Positions 11,101 to 17,369 of a stretch of 18,290 nt of DNA are shown here, piece by piece. This stretch comes from Bacteroidetes bacterium UBA4416. Its GTDB lineage: Bacteria; Bacteroidota; Bacteroidia; B-17B0; Aurantibacillaceae. A model generated the notes under the pieces. It did not search any database. It was not told where the DNA came from and saw only the letters and a list, made by a program, of their open reading frames with translations. Numbering within the stretch: position 1 is the first letter of the stretch; every line of letters begins with the position of its first letter. The stretch is from the NCBI GenBank assembly GCA_002390745.1, contig DGQK01000079.1, positions 1 through 18,290 of the forward strand, written 5' to 3'. The translations under genes were made by a program, and so were the position numbers.

Positions 11101-11199
11101 GAGTTGGAGAGTTAAGGAATTAAAAATCTCAAATCAACAATCCCTTAACTGTGTAAATCCACAACTCTCCAACTCAATAACTGTTTAATTCAATAACTG
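11101..11199. repeat. Nested inverted repeat and short direct repeat before the ABC gene
   Basis: GAGTTGGAGAGTT (11101-11113) is perfectly complementary to AACTCTCCAACTC (11163-11175), and inside it GTTAAGG (11111-11117) matches CCTTAAC (11143-11149). CAATAACTG is repeated at 11175-11183 and 11191-11199. The stem occupies almost the whole gap between the OmpA-domain gene and the ABC gene. It has no terminal T-run, so it is either a dispersed repeat or an mRNA-level structure. Confidence 0.7.
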
Positions 11200-11202
11200 A
11201 AT

Positions 11203-11856
11203 ATGATCGTTGGAAAACATATTACCAAAACATACGGGCAGCTGGAAGTGCTGAAGGGTGTCGATCTTCATATCCGGGAATCGGAGGTGGTATCGATCGT
11301 AGGCTCCTCAGGGGCCGGAAAAACCACGCTGCTAACCATCCTGGGAACACTGGACAAGGCCAGTTCGGGAGAGATCCTTTTCAACAACATCAACATCACT
11401 TCGCTTAGCGAAAAAAAGCTGGCGGCTTTCCGCAACCAGCACATCGGCTTCGTGTTCCAGTTCCATCATCTGCTTCCCGAGTTTACGGCGCTGGAAAATG
11501 TCTGCATTCCGGCTTTTATCAATAAGGCTTCTAAAAAAGACGCTGAACAAAAAGCCCTCGGCCTGCTCGACCTCCTGGGCCTGAAACACCGGGCGCAGCA
11601 CAAACCCTCGGAATTATCGGGCGGAGAGCAGCAACGCGTAGCGGTGGCCAGGGCGCTTATCAACAGCCCAAAGGTGATCTTTGCAGATGAGCCCAGCGGC
11701 AACCTCGACAGCGAAAATGCCCGGAACCTGCATCAATTGTTTTTCCGGTTGCGCGACGAACTAAAACAGACCATCGTTGTTGTTACTCATAACGAGGCAC
11801 TGGCCAATACCGCCGACCGCAAACTCGTGATGAAAGACGGTTTAATTCAATCCTAA
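11203..11856 (+). CDS. lolD: LolD-like ABC transporter ATP-binding protein
   Basis: A 217-residue ATPase subunit of the LolD/MacB subgroup, which powers release of lipoproteins from the inner membrane (LolCDE) or related export. All motifs are intact: Walker A GSSGAGKT (34-41), Q-loop in FVFQF (Q86), signature LSGGEQQRVAVARAL (138-152), Walker B VIFADEPSGNLD (158-169), and the switch histidine in VVTHN (H196). The stretch LLTILGTLDKASSGEILF is characteristic of this subgroup. No LolC/E permease gene is adjacent, so the membrane partner must be encoded elsewhere, as is usual in Bacteroidota; this keeps the exact LolD role as inference. The ATG at 11203 lies just after the repeat region. The EEP gene follows after 20 bases and is probably co-transcribed. 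Confidence 0.9.
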   Translation: MIVGKHITKTYGQLEVLKGVDLHIRESEVVSIVGSSGAGKTTLLTILGTLDKASSGEILFNNINITSLSEKKLAAFRNQHIGFVFQFHHLLPEFTALENVCIPAFINKASKKDAEQKALGLLDLLGLKHRAQHKPSELSGGEQQRVAVARALINSPKVIFADEPSGNLDSENARNLHQLFFRLRDELKQTIVVVTHNEALANTADRKLVMKDGLIQS

Positions 11857-11876
11857 GGACACAACCTATCAGCTTT

Positions 11877-13034
11877 TTGTCCAACATATCCATTGCCGAA
11901 CTGCGCGTCCTGGTGAAAAAAAAGAACGCGGAGAAATTGTCGAAGTTCAACCGGCTGCTGCTATGGGTGAATTATGTGTGCATCATCTGTCTTTTGGGTG
12001 CTATTGCGTCCAAATACATTTCGCCTGAAAGCTTTTGGTTCCTGGCCTTTTTCGGACTAGCCTTTCCGGTAGCTGTTCTTCTCAACCTGCTGTTTATTGT
12101 TTACTGGCTGATGCAATTCAGGATCCATGCCCTGTTTCCGGTGATCGCTGTGCTATTGAGTGTTCCCACTTCCCTGGGCTATGTGCAGATCAGCTTTTCA
12201 AAACGGGAGGTATCGAACAAGGATATCAAGGTGATGAGCTATAACTCCATGCTGTTTGATCTGTATAACTGGAGCAAGAACAAACAAAGCCGCAACCTGA
12301 TCCTGTCTTCCCTTGCAGAAGAGAACCCGGACATTTTATGCCTGCAGGAATTTTACACGTCCGAAGAAAAAGGGGATTTTAATAACATCGACACCGTCAC
12401 AAACCTCTTAAGCACAAAGAACCACCACATTGCCTTCACCACAACTCTCCGGAATTTTGACCACTGGGGCATTGCCACCTTCACCAAATACCCTATCCTG
12501 AAAAAAGGCAAAATCGATTTCAATACACGGTCCAACAACATCTGCATTTATACGGATGTACTGATAGAAGGCGATACCGTCCGGATCTACAACATGCACC
12601 TGCAATCCATCAGCTTCAGTAAATCCGACTATAAATTCATCAATGCCATCAGGAACGATACCAGCAAGGTGAAAGATGAAATGGAGAACAGCAAAAGCAT
12701 CTTACGGCGCTTAAAACGCGCATTTGTGAAGCGCTCGGGACAAGCAGATGCCATTGCCGCACATATTGCCAAATGCCGCTATAAAATCATCTTATGCGGG
12801 GATTTCAACGATACACCGGCCTCCTACGTGTACCGCACAATCAAGGGGGACCTTCAGGATGCTTTTATGGAAGCGGGCTCCGGCTTTGAACAAACCTACG
12901 CCGGAAACTTCCCGCGCTTCCGGATCGACTATATTTTACACAGCGATTCTTTTGAGTGTAAGAGTTATTATCATTTACCGGAAACACTAACCGATCATTA
13001 TCCGGTGATCGGGTATTTGTCCTTAAAGAAATAA
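11877..13034 (+). CDS. Membrane-anchored endonuclease/exonuclease/phosphatase family protein
   Basis: Up to 385 residues. The N-terminal part has three hydrophobic segments (about 26-46, 52-80 and 85-107), then a complete EEP domain: VMSYNSM (Asn123), ILCLQEF (metal-binding Glu158), NMHLQS (Asn239/His241), CGDFNDTP (Asp309/Asn311), IDYIL (Asp351) and TDHYPV (Asp373/His374). EEP enzymes are metal-dependent phosphodiesterases acting on nucleic acids, phospholipids or sugar phosphates; the substrate here is unknown. After an odd number of membrane segments the catalytic domain would lie on the opposite side from the N-terminus, probably the periplasm. There is no in-frame ATG near the front: the longest frame begins at TTG 11877 and the next choice is GTG 11913. 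The gene follows the ABC ATPase after 20 bases, a common pairing in this phylum, and ends convergently with the SRPBCC gene. Confidence 0.88.
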   Translation: MSNISIAELRVLVKKKNAEKLSKFNRLLLWVNYVCIICLLGAIASKYISPESFWFLAFFGLAFPVAVLLNLLFIVYWLMQFRIHALFPVIAVLLSVPTSLGYVQISFSKREVSNKDIKVMSYNSMLFDLYNWSKNKQSRNLILSSLAEENPDILCLQEFYTSEEKGDFNNIDTVTNLLSTKNHHIAFTTTLRNFDHWGIATFTKYPILKKGKIDFNTRSNNICIYTDVLIEGDTVRIYNMHLQSISFSKSDYKFINAIRNDTSKVKDEMENSKSILRRLKRAFVKRSGQADAIAAHIAKCRYKIILCGDFNDTPASYVYRTIKGDLQDAFMEAGSGFEQTYAGNFPRFRIDYILHSDSFECKSYYHLPETLTDHYPVIGYLSLKK

Positions 13035-13062
13035 TATATTTTGTACCGTCGTTGGATGACTG

Positions 13063-13563
13063 CTACGACCGCGACAATGAAGCGAGCAGATCCTCCAGGT
13101 AGTCCAATGTCATCGTAAAGCCTCCCTGGAAACCCATTTCAATCATCTTCTCCATGCGCTCCGCGGACTGGTTGTAGATGGTGATACGTACGGTTGTCGT
13201 TCCGTTTTGCTCGCTGAAGTTCAGATCCCAATCAGATCCCGGCAAATCAGGATTTCCATCCTTGTCTGCAAATGCATTCAGGTATTTGAAATTGGTCTCA
13301 GGAGTAATGGAAGTATATTCCTGAACCGACCAGTGTTCCTGGCCTTCGGGGCTTACCATCGCATAAAGCCTTTTCCCTCCAACTTTAAACTCCATCTTTT
13401 TCGTTCTCGACTCCCAGGGCTTAGGCGCCCACCATTGGTCAAGAATTTCCTGTTTGGTAAACGCATCCCACACCAGCGATTGGCCGGCAGCAAATTCCCT
13501 GTTTACAAATACCGTTCTGCATGCTTTATCAACGGTAAAATCAAATAGCAAATTGTTTTTCAT
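13063..13563 (-). CDS. SRPBCC-domain protein, AHSA1 type
   Basis: A 166-residue soluble protein of the START/SRPBCC superfamily, AHSA1 (activator of Hsp90 ATPase homologue 1-like) branch. The typical marks are present: VFVNREFAAGQSLVWDAFTKQEILDQWWAPKPW at the front, FKVGGKRLYAMVSPEG with the EYTSITPE segment, and the C-terminal helix GFQGGFTMTLDYLEDLLA. These domains enclose a hydrophobic cavity. Bacterial members are mostly uncharacterised and are often regulated with a neighbouring ArsR- or TetR-type repressor; none is adjacent here. The ATG at 13563 fits the family start. Upstream lie a good promoter and two operator-like palindromes. The gene is convergent with the EEP gene. Confidence 0.9.
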   Translation of the reverse strand: MKNNLLFDFTVDKACRTVFVNREFAAGQSLVWDAFTKQEILDQWWAPKPWESRTKKMEFKVGGKRLYAMVSPEGQEHWSVQEYTSITPETNFKYLNAFADKDGNPDLPGSDWDLNFSEQNGTTTVRITIYNQSAERMEKMIEMGFQGGFTMTLDYLEDLLASLSRS

Positions 13564-13631
13564 GTTTTCTGTCTTTTAATGGTTCATTATACGTTGCTGA
13601 TCAAGGCTGGCTTCGCAAATTCTCATATTAA

Positions 13632-13678
13632 GAAGCCAATCGGTTGCAAATATATAAGAAACCAAACGGTTTCGCAAA
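13632..13678 (-). promoter_or_regulatory. SRPBCC gene promoter with two operator-like palindromes
   Basis: Read on the minus strand: TTTG (13675-13678), a 20-base spacer, then TATATTTG (13647-13654), a textbook Bacteroidota -33/-7 pair. Palindrome 1, GAAACC-AAAC-GGTTTC (13658-13673), fills the spacer. Palindrome 2, GAAGCC-AATC-GGTTGC (13632-13647), an imperfect copy, covers the expected transcription start. Their centres are 26 bases apart. The shape suits a TetR-like dimeric repressor; the identity of the regulator is inference. Confidence 0.7.
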
Positions 13679-13679
13679 T

Positions 13680-13986
13680 TATTTTTTCATACGCTTCTGA
13701 TGCGTTGGCTATTGGCACCTTTGAATGATGCGCTTTAAAACCCCTAATAAAATGCCAAAACCGGATATTTTGGTGATGGTTAGCTCCACAACCTGCTGGA
13801 TTGGCAGACACCTAATCTATAACTACAAGGCAACAATTGATAGAGCTTCATACATTTGGAATATGTAATTGTTAGCGTTGACCATGCCTCGCGCTGATCC
13901 CCGCACAGAAAGTCATCACCTTAACTTTAAGGCCCGGCCCCCGGAAATTCCCTGCCGTTCCATTACCTGTTGTTCTAACGATATGA
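13680..13986. other. Gap without a convincing gene
   Basis: About 300 bases between the SRPBCC promoter and the end of the arsenic operon. The only open frames are short and show no family pattern or plausible start. A hairpin CCAAAA/TTTTGG (13755-13760 with 13768-13773, 7-base loop) might end the minus-strand arsenic operon, but its T-tract is interrupted and it lies over 200 bases past the last stop codon. A small palindrome CCTTAA-CT-TTAAGG is also present near 13920. Nothing else was recognised. Confidence 0.5.
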
Positions 13987-14535
13987 TCACTGTTGCGTTT
14001 GATTATTATTTTCATTTGCGCAGCATGAAGAAGAGGTAGAGTCACAGGACGTTGCGCTGCTTCCTTCTTCGGTTGCTGCCTCGGAGCATTCGCCGGGGGC
14101 GCATTCGGTTGTTGAACACTCCGTTTTTTCTGTGGTAGCGGCATTGTATTTCGTAACCTCGAAATAGCTCAGGAAACCGATACTTAAAATAAGGCCGATC
14201 CAAAAAACGGCCTTGTTGATCTTGACGTTACGCTTTTCTTTTGCCGTCGGCTCACAGGCGCAGCCATCAGTCGTATTGCAATTAAGCTTTGGCAATACAT
14301 ACAGCGAATAATACGAGATTGTAAACGATACCGCACTTACGGCAATTAAAACCGGCTCCAGCGCGCTGATAAGGGGAGAATTTGCAAGCGTTGCGGAAGA
14401 TACCCCAAACAGAGAGGCAACAGGACTGGCACATACTCCAATGCAGGCGCCGCTTTTGCAGCAGGACAGTGCAATCGGAGCTGCTGAAGTAAGACCGCCG
14501 GTGATGGATGTCCAGAATGATTTTTTAGCTTTCAT
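13987..14535 (-). CDS. MerT-like membrane protein with cysteine-rich C-terminal tail
   Basis: A 182-residue protein whose first 128 residues have the plan of the mercuric transporter MerT: helix 1 with a Cys-Cys pair (FWTSITGGLTSAAPIALSCCKSG, Cys25/26), helix 2 (about 58-82, starting LEPVLIAVSAVSF as in MerT's LEP motif), a loop with cysteines 86, 92 and 94 (CNTTDGCAC, the place of MerT's cytoplasmic Cys pair), and helix 3 (about 108-127, KAVFWIGLILSIGFLSYFEV). Two more cysteines (31, 35) follow helix 1. The extra feature is an acidic, Ser/Thr-rich tail of about 55 residues with Cys140, 145, 150, 164, 171 and 172. There are thirteen cysteines in all. It is the last gene of the operon, 6 bases after acr3, so it probably handles As(III) or another thiol-binding metal. 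Uptake, sensing or chelation cannot be separated by sequence. Confidence 0.8.
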   Translation of the reverse strand: MKAKKSFWTSITGGLTSAAPIALSCCKSGACIGVCASPVASLFGVSSATLANSPLISALEPVLIAVSAVSFTISYYSLYVLPKLNCNTTDGCACEPTAKEKRNVKINKAVFWIGLILSIGFLSYFEVTKYNAATTEKTECSTTECAPGECSEAATEEGSSATSCDSTSSSCCANENNNQTQQ

Positions 14536-14541
14536 ACGTGT

Positions 14542-15612
14542 TTAATTTGCTGTTTTATAATATTTGTTCCTGATCCAAAATGCTGCGTTTACCAATAGAA
14601 TTAAGGCCGGCACTTCTACCAGCGGCCCGATAATGCCAACAAAGGCCTGCCCGCTGTTAATGCCAAATACGCCGATGGCTACCGCTATGGCGAGTTCAAA
14701 ATTATTACCTGCCGCCGTAAATGCAATCGAGGTACTTTTTGAATAGTCTGCTCCCATTTTTTTACCAATAAGGAAGCTGATAAAAAACATAATAGCAAAA
14801 TAGATGACCAAGGGCATTGCAATGCGCAATACATCAAACGGGATCTGTACAATTAACCCGCCTTTTAAGCTGAACATGACCACAATGGTAAATAGCAGCG
14901 CGACCAACGTGATCGGTGAGATCAACGGAATAAATCTGGTTTCGTACCATTCTATGCCCTTCAGTTTTACCAAAGCCAGGCGCGAGATTAAGCCGGCTGC
15001 AAATGGCAATCCTAAATAAATACCGACACTTTTAGCGATCCCGCCCATGGTAATATTTACTTCCAAACCTGGCATGCCTAACAAGGGCGGCAATACCGTA
15101 ATGAAGAAGTAAGCATACACGCTATACAGCAGAACCTGAAAGATGCTATTTAATGCAATCAGACCGGCAGCATATTCCCTGTCGCCTTCTGCCAACTCGT
15201 TCCAAACTACTACCATGGCAATACAACGCGCTAAACCTATCAGGATCAGGCCAATCATGTATTCAGGATAGTTATGTAGGAAAAGGATGGCAAGCACAAA
15301 CATGAGCACGGGGCCAATGATCCAGTTCAGGAACAGCGATGCGCCTAATACTTTCGTGTTGCGGAACACCTCACCCATTTTTTCGTAGCGCACCTTTGTC
15401 AGCGGCGGGTACATCATCAGTATTAACCCGATTGCCAGCGGAACATTGGTGGTGCCGCTTGAAAAGGAATTGATAAAGGTGGAAAACGAGGGAAAAACGT
15501 TGCCAATGGCGATACCTGCAGCCATAGCTAAAAAAATCCATAAGGTTAAGTATCTGTCGAGGAAGCTTAGTCTTTTTCTTTCTGCGGCCGGAGCGCAAGT
15601 GTTGGCAGTCAT
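14542..15612 (-). CDS. arsB: ACR3-family arsenite efflux transporter
   Basis: The 356-residue inner-membrane protein is an ACR3 (Arsenical resistance-3) arsenite exporter, an As(OH)3/H+ antiporter with about ten helices. Recognisable blocks are FLDRYLTLWIFLAMAAGIAIG at the front, MMYPPLTKVRYEKMGEVF, the conserved GLARCIAMVVVWNELA with the essential Cys130, and AAGNNFELAIAVAIGVFG with Glu306, matching the cysteine and glutamate shown to be needed in characterised Acr3 proteins. It is not the unrelated ArsB of the Ion Transporter superfamily, although acr3 genes are often labelled arsB. It lies 5 bases after arsC and 6 bases before the MerT-like gene in the tight minus-strand operon. Its start at ATG 15612 matches the family. 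Confidence 0.97.
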   Translation of the reverse strand: MTANTCAPAAERKRLSFLDRYLTLWIFLAMAAGIAIGNVFPSFSTFINSFSSGTTNVPLAIGLILMMYPPLTKVRYEKMGEVFRNTKVLGASLFLNWIIGPVLMFVLAILFLHNYPEYMIGLILIGLARCIAMVVVWNELAEGDREYAAGLIALNSIFQVLLYSVYAYFFITVLPPLLGMPGLEVNITMGGIAKSVGIYLGLPFAAGLISRLALVKLKGIEWYETRFIPLISPITLVALLFTIVVMFSLKGGLIVQIPFDVLRIAMPLVIYFAIMFFISFLIGKKMGADYSKSTSIAFTAAGNNFELAIAVAIGVFGINSGQAFVGIIGPLVEVPALILLVNAAFWIRNKYYKTAN

Positions 15613-15617
15613 ATTTG

Positions 15618-16232
15618 TTATTTGATTTTTGAAAAAACGTAAAGCGTTTCAAGGGCAATTTGCCGGCAGCGTTCATCGTACTTCTGATCTTGTTGCGGCG
15701 TGTTGTCAAAGACTTTGGGATCGTCGTAAGTTGTCCCGACTCTTAATTCAACACCGGGAATAAAAGGACAGTTTTCTTCCGCATCGCTACATGTCATAAT
15801 GGCAGCAAATTCTGCCTGCGGGTTCTGGGGATCATTGTAAACTTTAGAAAAGCATTCGATTGGCTTTTGCTGATCGTCATACAACACATGAAACACCGTG
15901 TTTTTTTCGATGTCGATAGGCTTAATGTCGAAACTTATGCGTGTTAGGGCATTGATTGCATTCGTATGAAAGGCCGTAGCCTCGGTACCTCCTGAAAATG
16001 TATGGATGCCCGGGATGCCGTAAAATACGCTGGCTACCTTAGCCCACACCTGGCCGAAATGGCTGCGGCGCGAATTATGCGTGCAGATATAAACCAGGTT
16101 TACCGGCTTACCGGTCTGTTGCTTCTTTGCAATGTACTGCGAGATCTTCTCCAGGAGTTCTTTGCGCTCCTTAGAAATTGCACTGAACTCAGCTGTGAGC
16201 TCAGTGCAATAGGCTTTAATAGCTTGATACAT
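15618..16232 (-). CDS. arsC: Arsenate reductase ArsC, low-molecular-weight PTP type, probably thioredoxin-coupled
   Basis: Reduces arsenate to arsenite so that Acr3 can export it. The C-terminal two thirds (about 44-204) are a low-molecular-weight phosphatase fold: phosphate loop CTHNSRRS (Cys50, Arg56; CX5R), FSGGTEATAFH, and MTCSDAEENCPFIPG followed by TYDDP. Cys148 and Cys155 are seven residues apart, the same spacing as Cys82/Cys89 of the thioredoxin-linked enzyme from S. aureus pI258, so the full redox triad Cys50/148/155 is present. The loop reads HNSRR where that family often has GNSCR; this resembles the longer Bacteroidota subgroup. An extra N-terminal helical segment of about 43 residues (TELTAEFSAISKERKELLEKI) makes the protein about 204 residues against about 130 in the classic enzyme. 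Second gene of the operon, 9 bases after the DUF6428 gene. Confidence 0.95.
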   Translation of the reverse strand: MYQAIKAYCTELTAEFSAISKERKELLEKISQYIAKKQQTGKPVNLVYICTHNSRRSHFGQVWAKVASVFYGIPGIHTFSGGTEATAFHTNAINALTRISFDIKPIDIEKNTVFHVLYDDQQKPIECFSKVYNDPQNPQAEFAAIMTCSDAEENCPFIPGVELRVGTTYDDPKVFDNTPQQDQKYDERCRQIALETLYVFSKIK

Positions 16233-16241
16233 ACAAATGAT

Positions 16242-16718
16242 TTAGCAGCATTTACCGCCGGGCGTGCAGGAGCTTTCTGCTTTTTGATCGCCCAGCAGGG
16301 ATAAATTCACTTTTTGTTTTTCAGCCGGTATGCCGCAGGCATCGCTGGCAAGGCAGGCCGTTTGTTTATTGGTGAGCAGGAAGTTCTTTCCATCGTAATC
16401 AAGGCCGTATTTGCCAATGGTGTCGCTCTGATATTCAACTTCAATTTCTCCGTCCTCAATGCCTAATACTTTTTCAGAAAGTGCAATAATGGCGTTTAGC
16501 TTCTGAGGTGCAAGGCGGTGATCGAAGTCGCCCGCTTCCCATAGCTGGAAGTTAATGGTTTTCTCACGGCGTACCGTGCCGCCACAATCGATAAAATGCC
16601 TGTCGAGCTGCCCTACCTCGGTAACGTGGAAGTGTGAAGGAACAAAAGTACCGTTTGGTAATTGAAAGTTTACGGCTTCGGCAGTTGCCAGGTGCTTTTT
16701 AATTTCAGATAGTTTCAT
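16242..16718 (-). CDS. DUF6428 family protein with Cys-rich C-terminus
   Basis: A 158-residue soluble protein that I recognise as DUF6428, a family seen beside arsenic genes in Bacteroidota. The front part (MKLSEIKKHLATAEAVNFQLPNGTFVPSHFHVTEVG) and the middle (CGGTVRREKTINFQLWEAGDFDHRL, HRLAPQKLNAIIALSEKVLG) carry the conserved charged and His residues of the family. The tail holds Cys122, 128, 151, 157 and 158 and ends GGKCC, with one more at Cys45, suitable for binding As(III). The function is unknown; chaperone, sink or accessory to ArsC are all possible. First gene of the four-gene operon, downstream of an ArsR-type operator, with 9 bases to arsC. No signal peptide, so it should act in the cytoplasm. 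Confidence 0.85.
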   Translation of the reverse strand: MKLSEIKKHLATAEAVNFQLPNGTFVPSHFHVTEVGQLDRHFIDCGGTVRREKTINFQLWEAGDFDHRLAPQKLNAIIALSEKVLGIEDGEIEVEYQSDTIGKYGLDYDGKNFLLTNKQTACLASDACGIPAEKQKVNLSLLGDQKAESSCTPGGKCC

Positions 16719-16752
16719 GTTCGTTCGTGTTTAAGTTTATAATTGTTAGTGT

Positions 16753-16768
16753 ATCGTTATTTACCGAT
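16753..16768 (-). promoter_or_regulatory. Putative ArsR operator before the four-gene ars operon
   Basis: The plus strand reads ATCGTTATTTACCGAT: ATCG and CGAT arms around 8 bases, the same frame as the better palindrome before arsR. It lies 34 bases before the DUF6428 ATG. A TTTG (minus strand) lies farther upstream near 16780, but no good -7 box was seen. Confidence 0.55.
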
Positions 16769-16822
16769 GAATAGAGGCAAATTTTTTTAAGTTGCTGCCA
16801 CTGTGCTTCTACATTCCAATAA

Positions 16823-16850
16823 AAGGCAGCGTTGTCCGTGGCAATGCCTT
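16823..16850 (-). terminator. Possible terminator after arsR
   Basis: On the minus strand AAGGCA-TTG pairs with CAA-(CGC bulge)-TGCCTT and is followed by TTATT. It lies 54 bases past the arsR stop and before the operon's operator, a fitting place for partial termination. The stem is imperfect and the T-run short. Confidence 0.35.
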
Positions 16851-16904
16851 ACGGTAACTATCCTTAAAAAGCATAATGGTTATCCTGTAACTCTGCCATG
16901 ATCA

Positions 16905-17237
16905 TTAGCAGCATTTGGTTTTGTTGGTTGTGTAGGAAGTAAAGAGAGCGTCTAAATACGACTTAGCGGTTTCCCATTCCTTCTCGTCAATACAATAGCA
17001 GATCTTCACCCCGTCAATGTCGCCCTTGATCAGGCCGGCTTCTTTCAATTCTTTCAAGTGCTGCGAAACGGTGCTTTGTGATAAAGGGAGCTCATCCACA
17101 ATATCGCCGCAAATGCACGCCTGCTTTTTGATGAGCAATTGCAGAATAGCAACGCGTGCGGGATGCGCCAGCGCTTTAGCATATTTTGCAATCTTGTTAT
17201 CCTTGATTGTAAATTCTTCTGTTTTAGTTGAGCCCAC
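16905..17237 (-). CDS. arsR: ArsR-family metalloregulatory repressor
   Basis: A 110-residue ArsR/SmtB winged-helix repressor that should bind DNA without metal and release on As(III)/Sb(III). ALAHPARVAILQLLIKKQACICGDIVDELPLSQSTVSQHLKELKEAGLI is the whole family signature. The metal-site cysteines in helix alpha-3 are Cys41 and Cys43 (ACICGD), the place of the CVC motif in the classic ArsR. Further cysteines at 80 and 82 lie in the wing (KICYC), and Cys109/110 end the protein, so the site may have three or more thiol ligands. The start is GTG at 17237; no in-frame ATG is present at the front. A palindrome over its -7 box suggests autoregulation. It is followed after 186 bases by the DUF6428-arsC-acr3-merT-like operon. 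Confidence 0.95.
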   Translation of the reverse strand: MGSTKTEEFTIKDNKIAKYAKALAHPARVAILQLLIKKQACICGDIVDELPLSQSTVSQHLKELKEAGLIKGDIDGVKICYCIDEKEWETAKSYLDALFTSYTTNKTKCC

Positions 17238-17285
17238 GATACTGTTTATTTGGTATTGGTTATAGCTTTCCTCTGCCTCATTATG

Positions 17286-17321
17286 ATCGTAAAAATACGA
17301 TTAATAAGATACCGTCACCAA
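17286..17321 (-). promoter_or_regulatory. arsR promoter overlapped by ArsR-type operator
   Basis: ATCGTA-AAAA-TACGAT (17286-17301) is a perfect 6-bp inverted repeat. On the minus strand its centre contains TATTTTTA (17290-17297), one base off the TAnnTTTG -7 box, and a TTG (17319-17321) lies 21 bases upstream, a proper -33 spacing. A repressor on the palindrome would block RNA polymerase directly. Confidence 0.75.
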
Positions 17322-17369
17322 ATTAATTTTGCAACAGAAAAGTAATACATTGATTGTAAGCACGTTTTT

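Noticed and set aside
13755..13773. Hairpin CCAAAA/TTTTGG as terminator of the ars operon
   Set aside because: More than 200 bases after the last stop, a weak AT-rich stem and an interrupted T-tract; kept only as a remark.
13623..13811. 62-residue minus-strand open frame
   Set aside because: It covers the operator/promoter of the SRPBCC gene and shows no coding pattern.
13872..14144. 90-residue minus-strand open frame rich in Pro and Gln
   Set aside because: It overlaps the end of the MerT-like gene in another frame; composition is that of a shadow frame.
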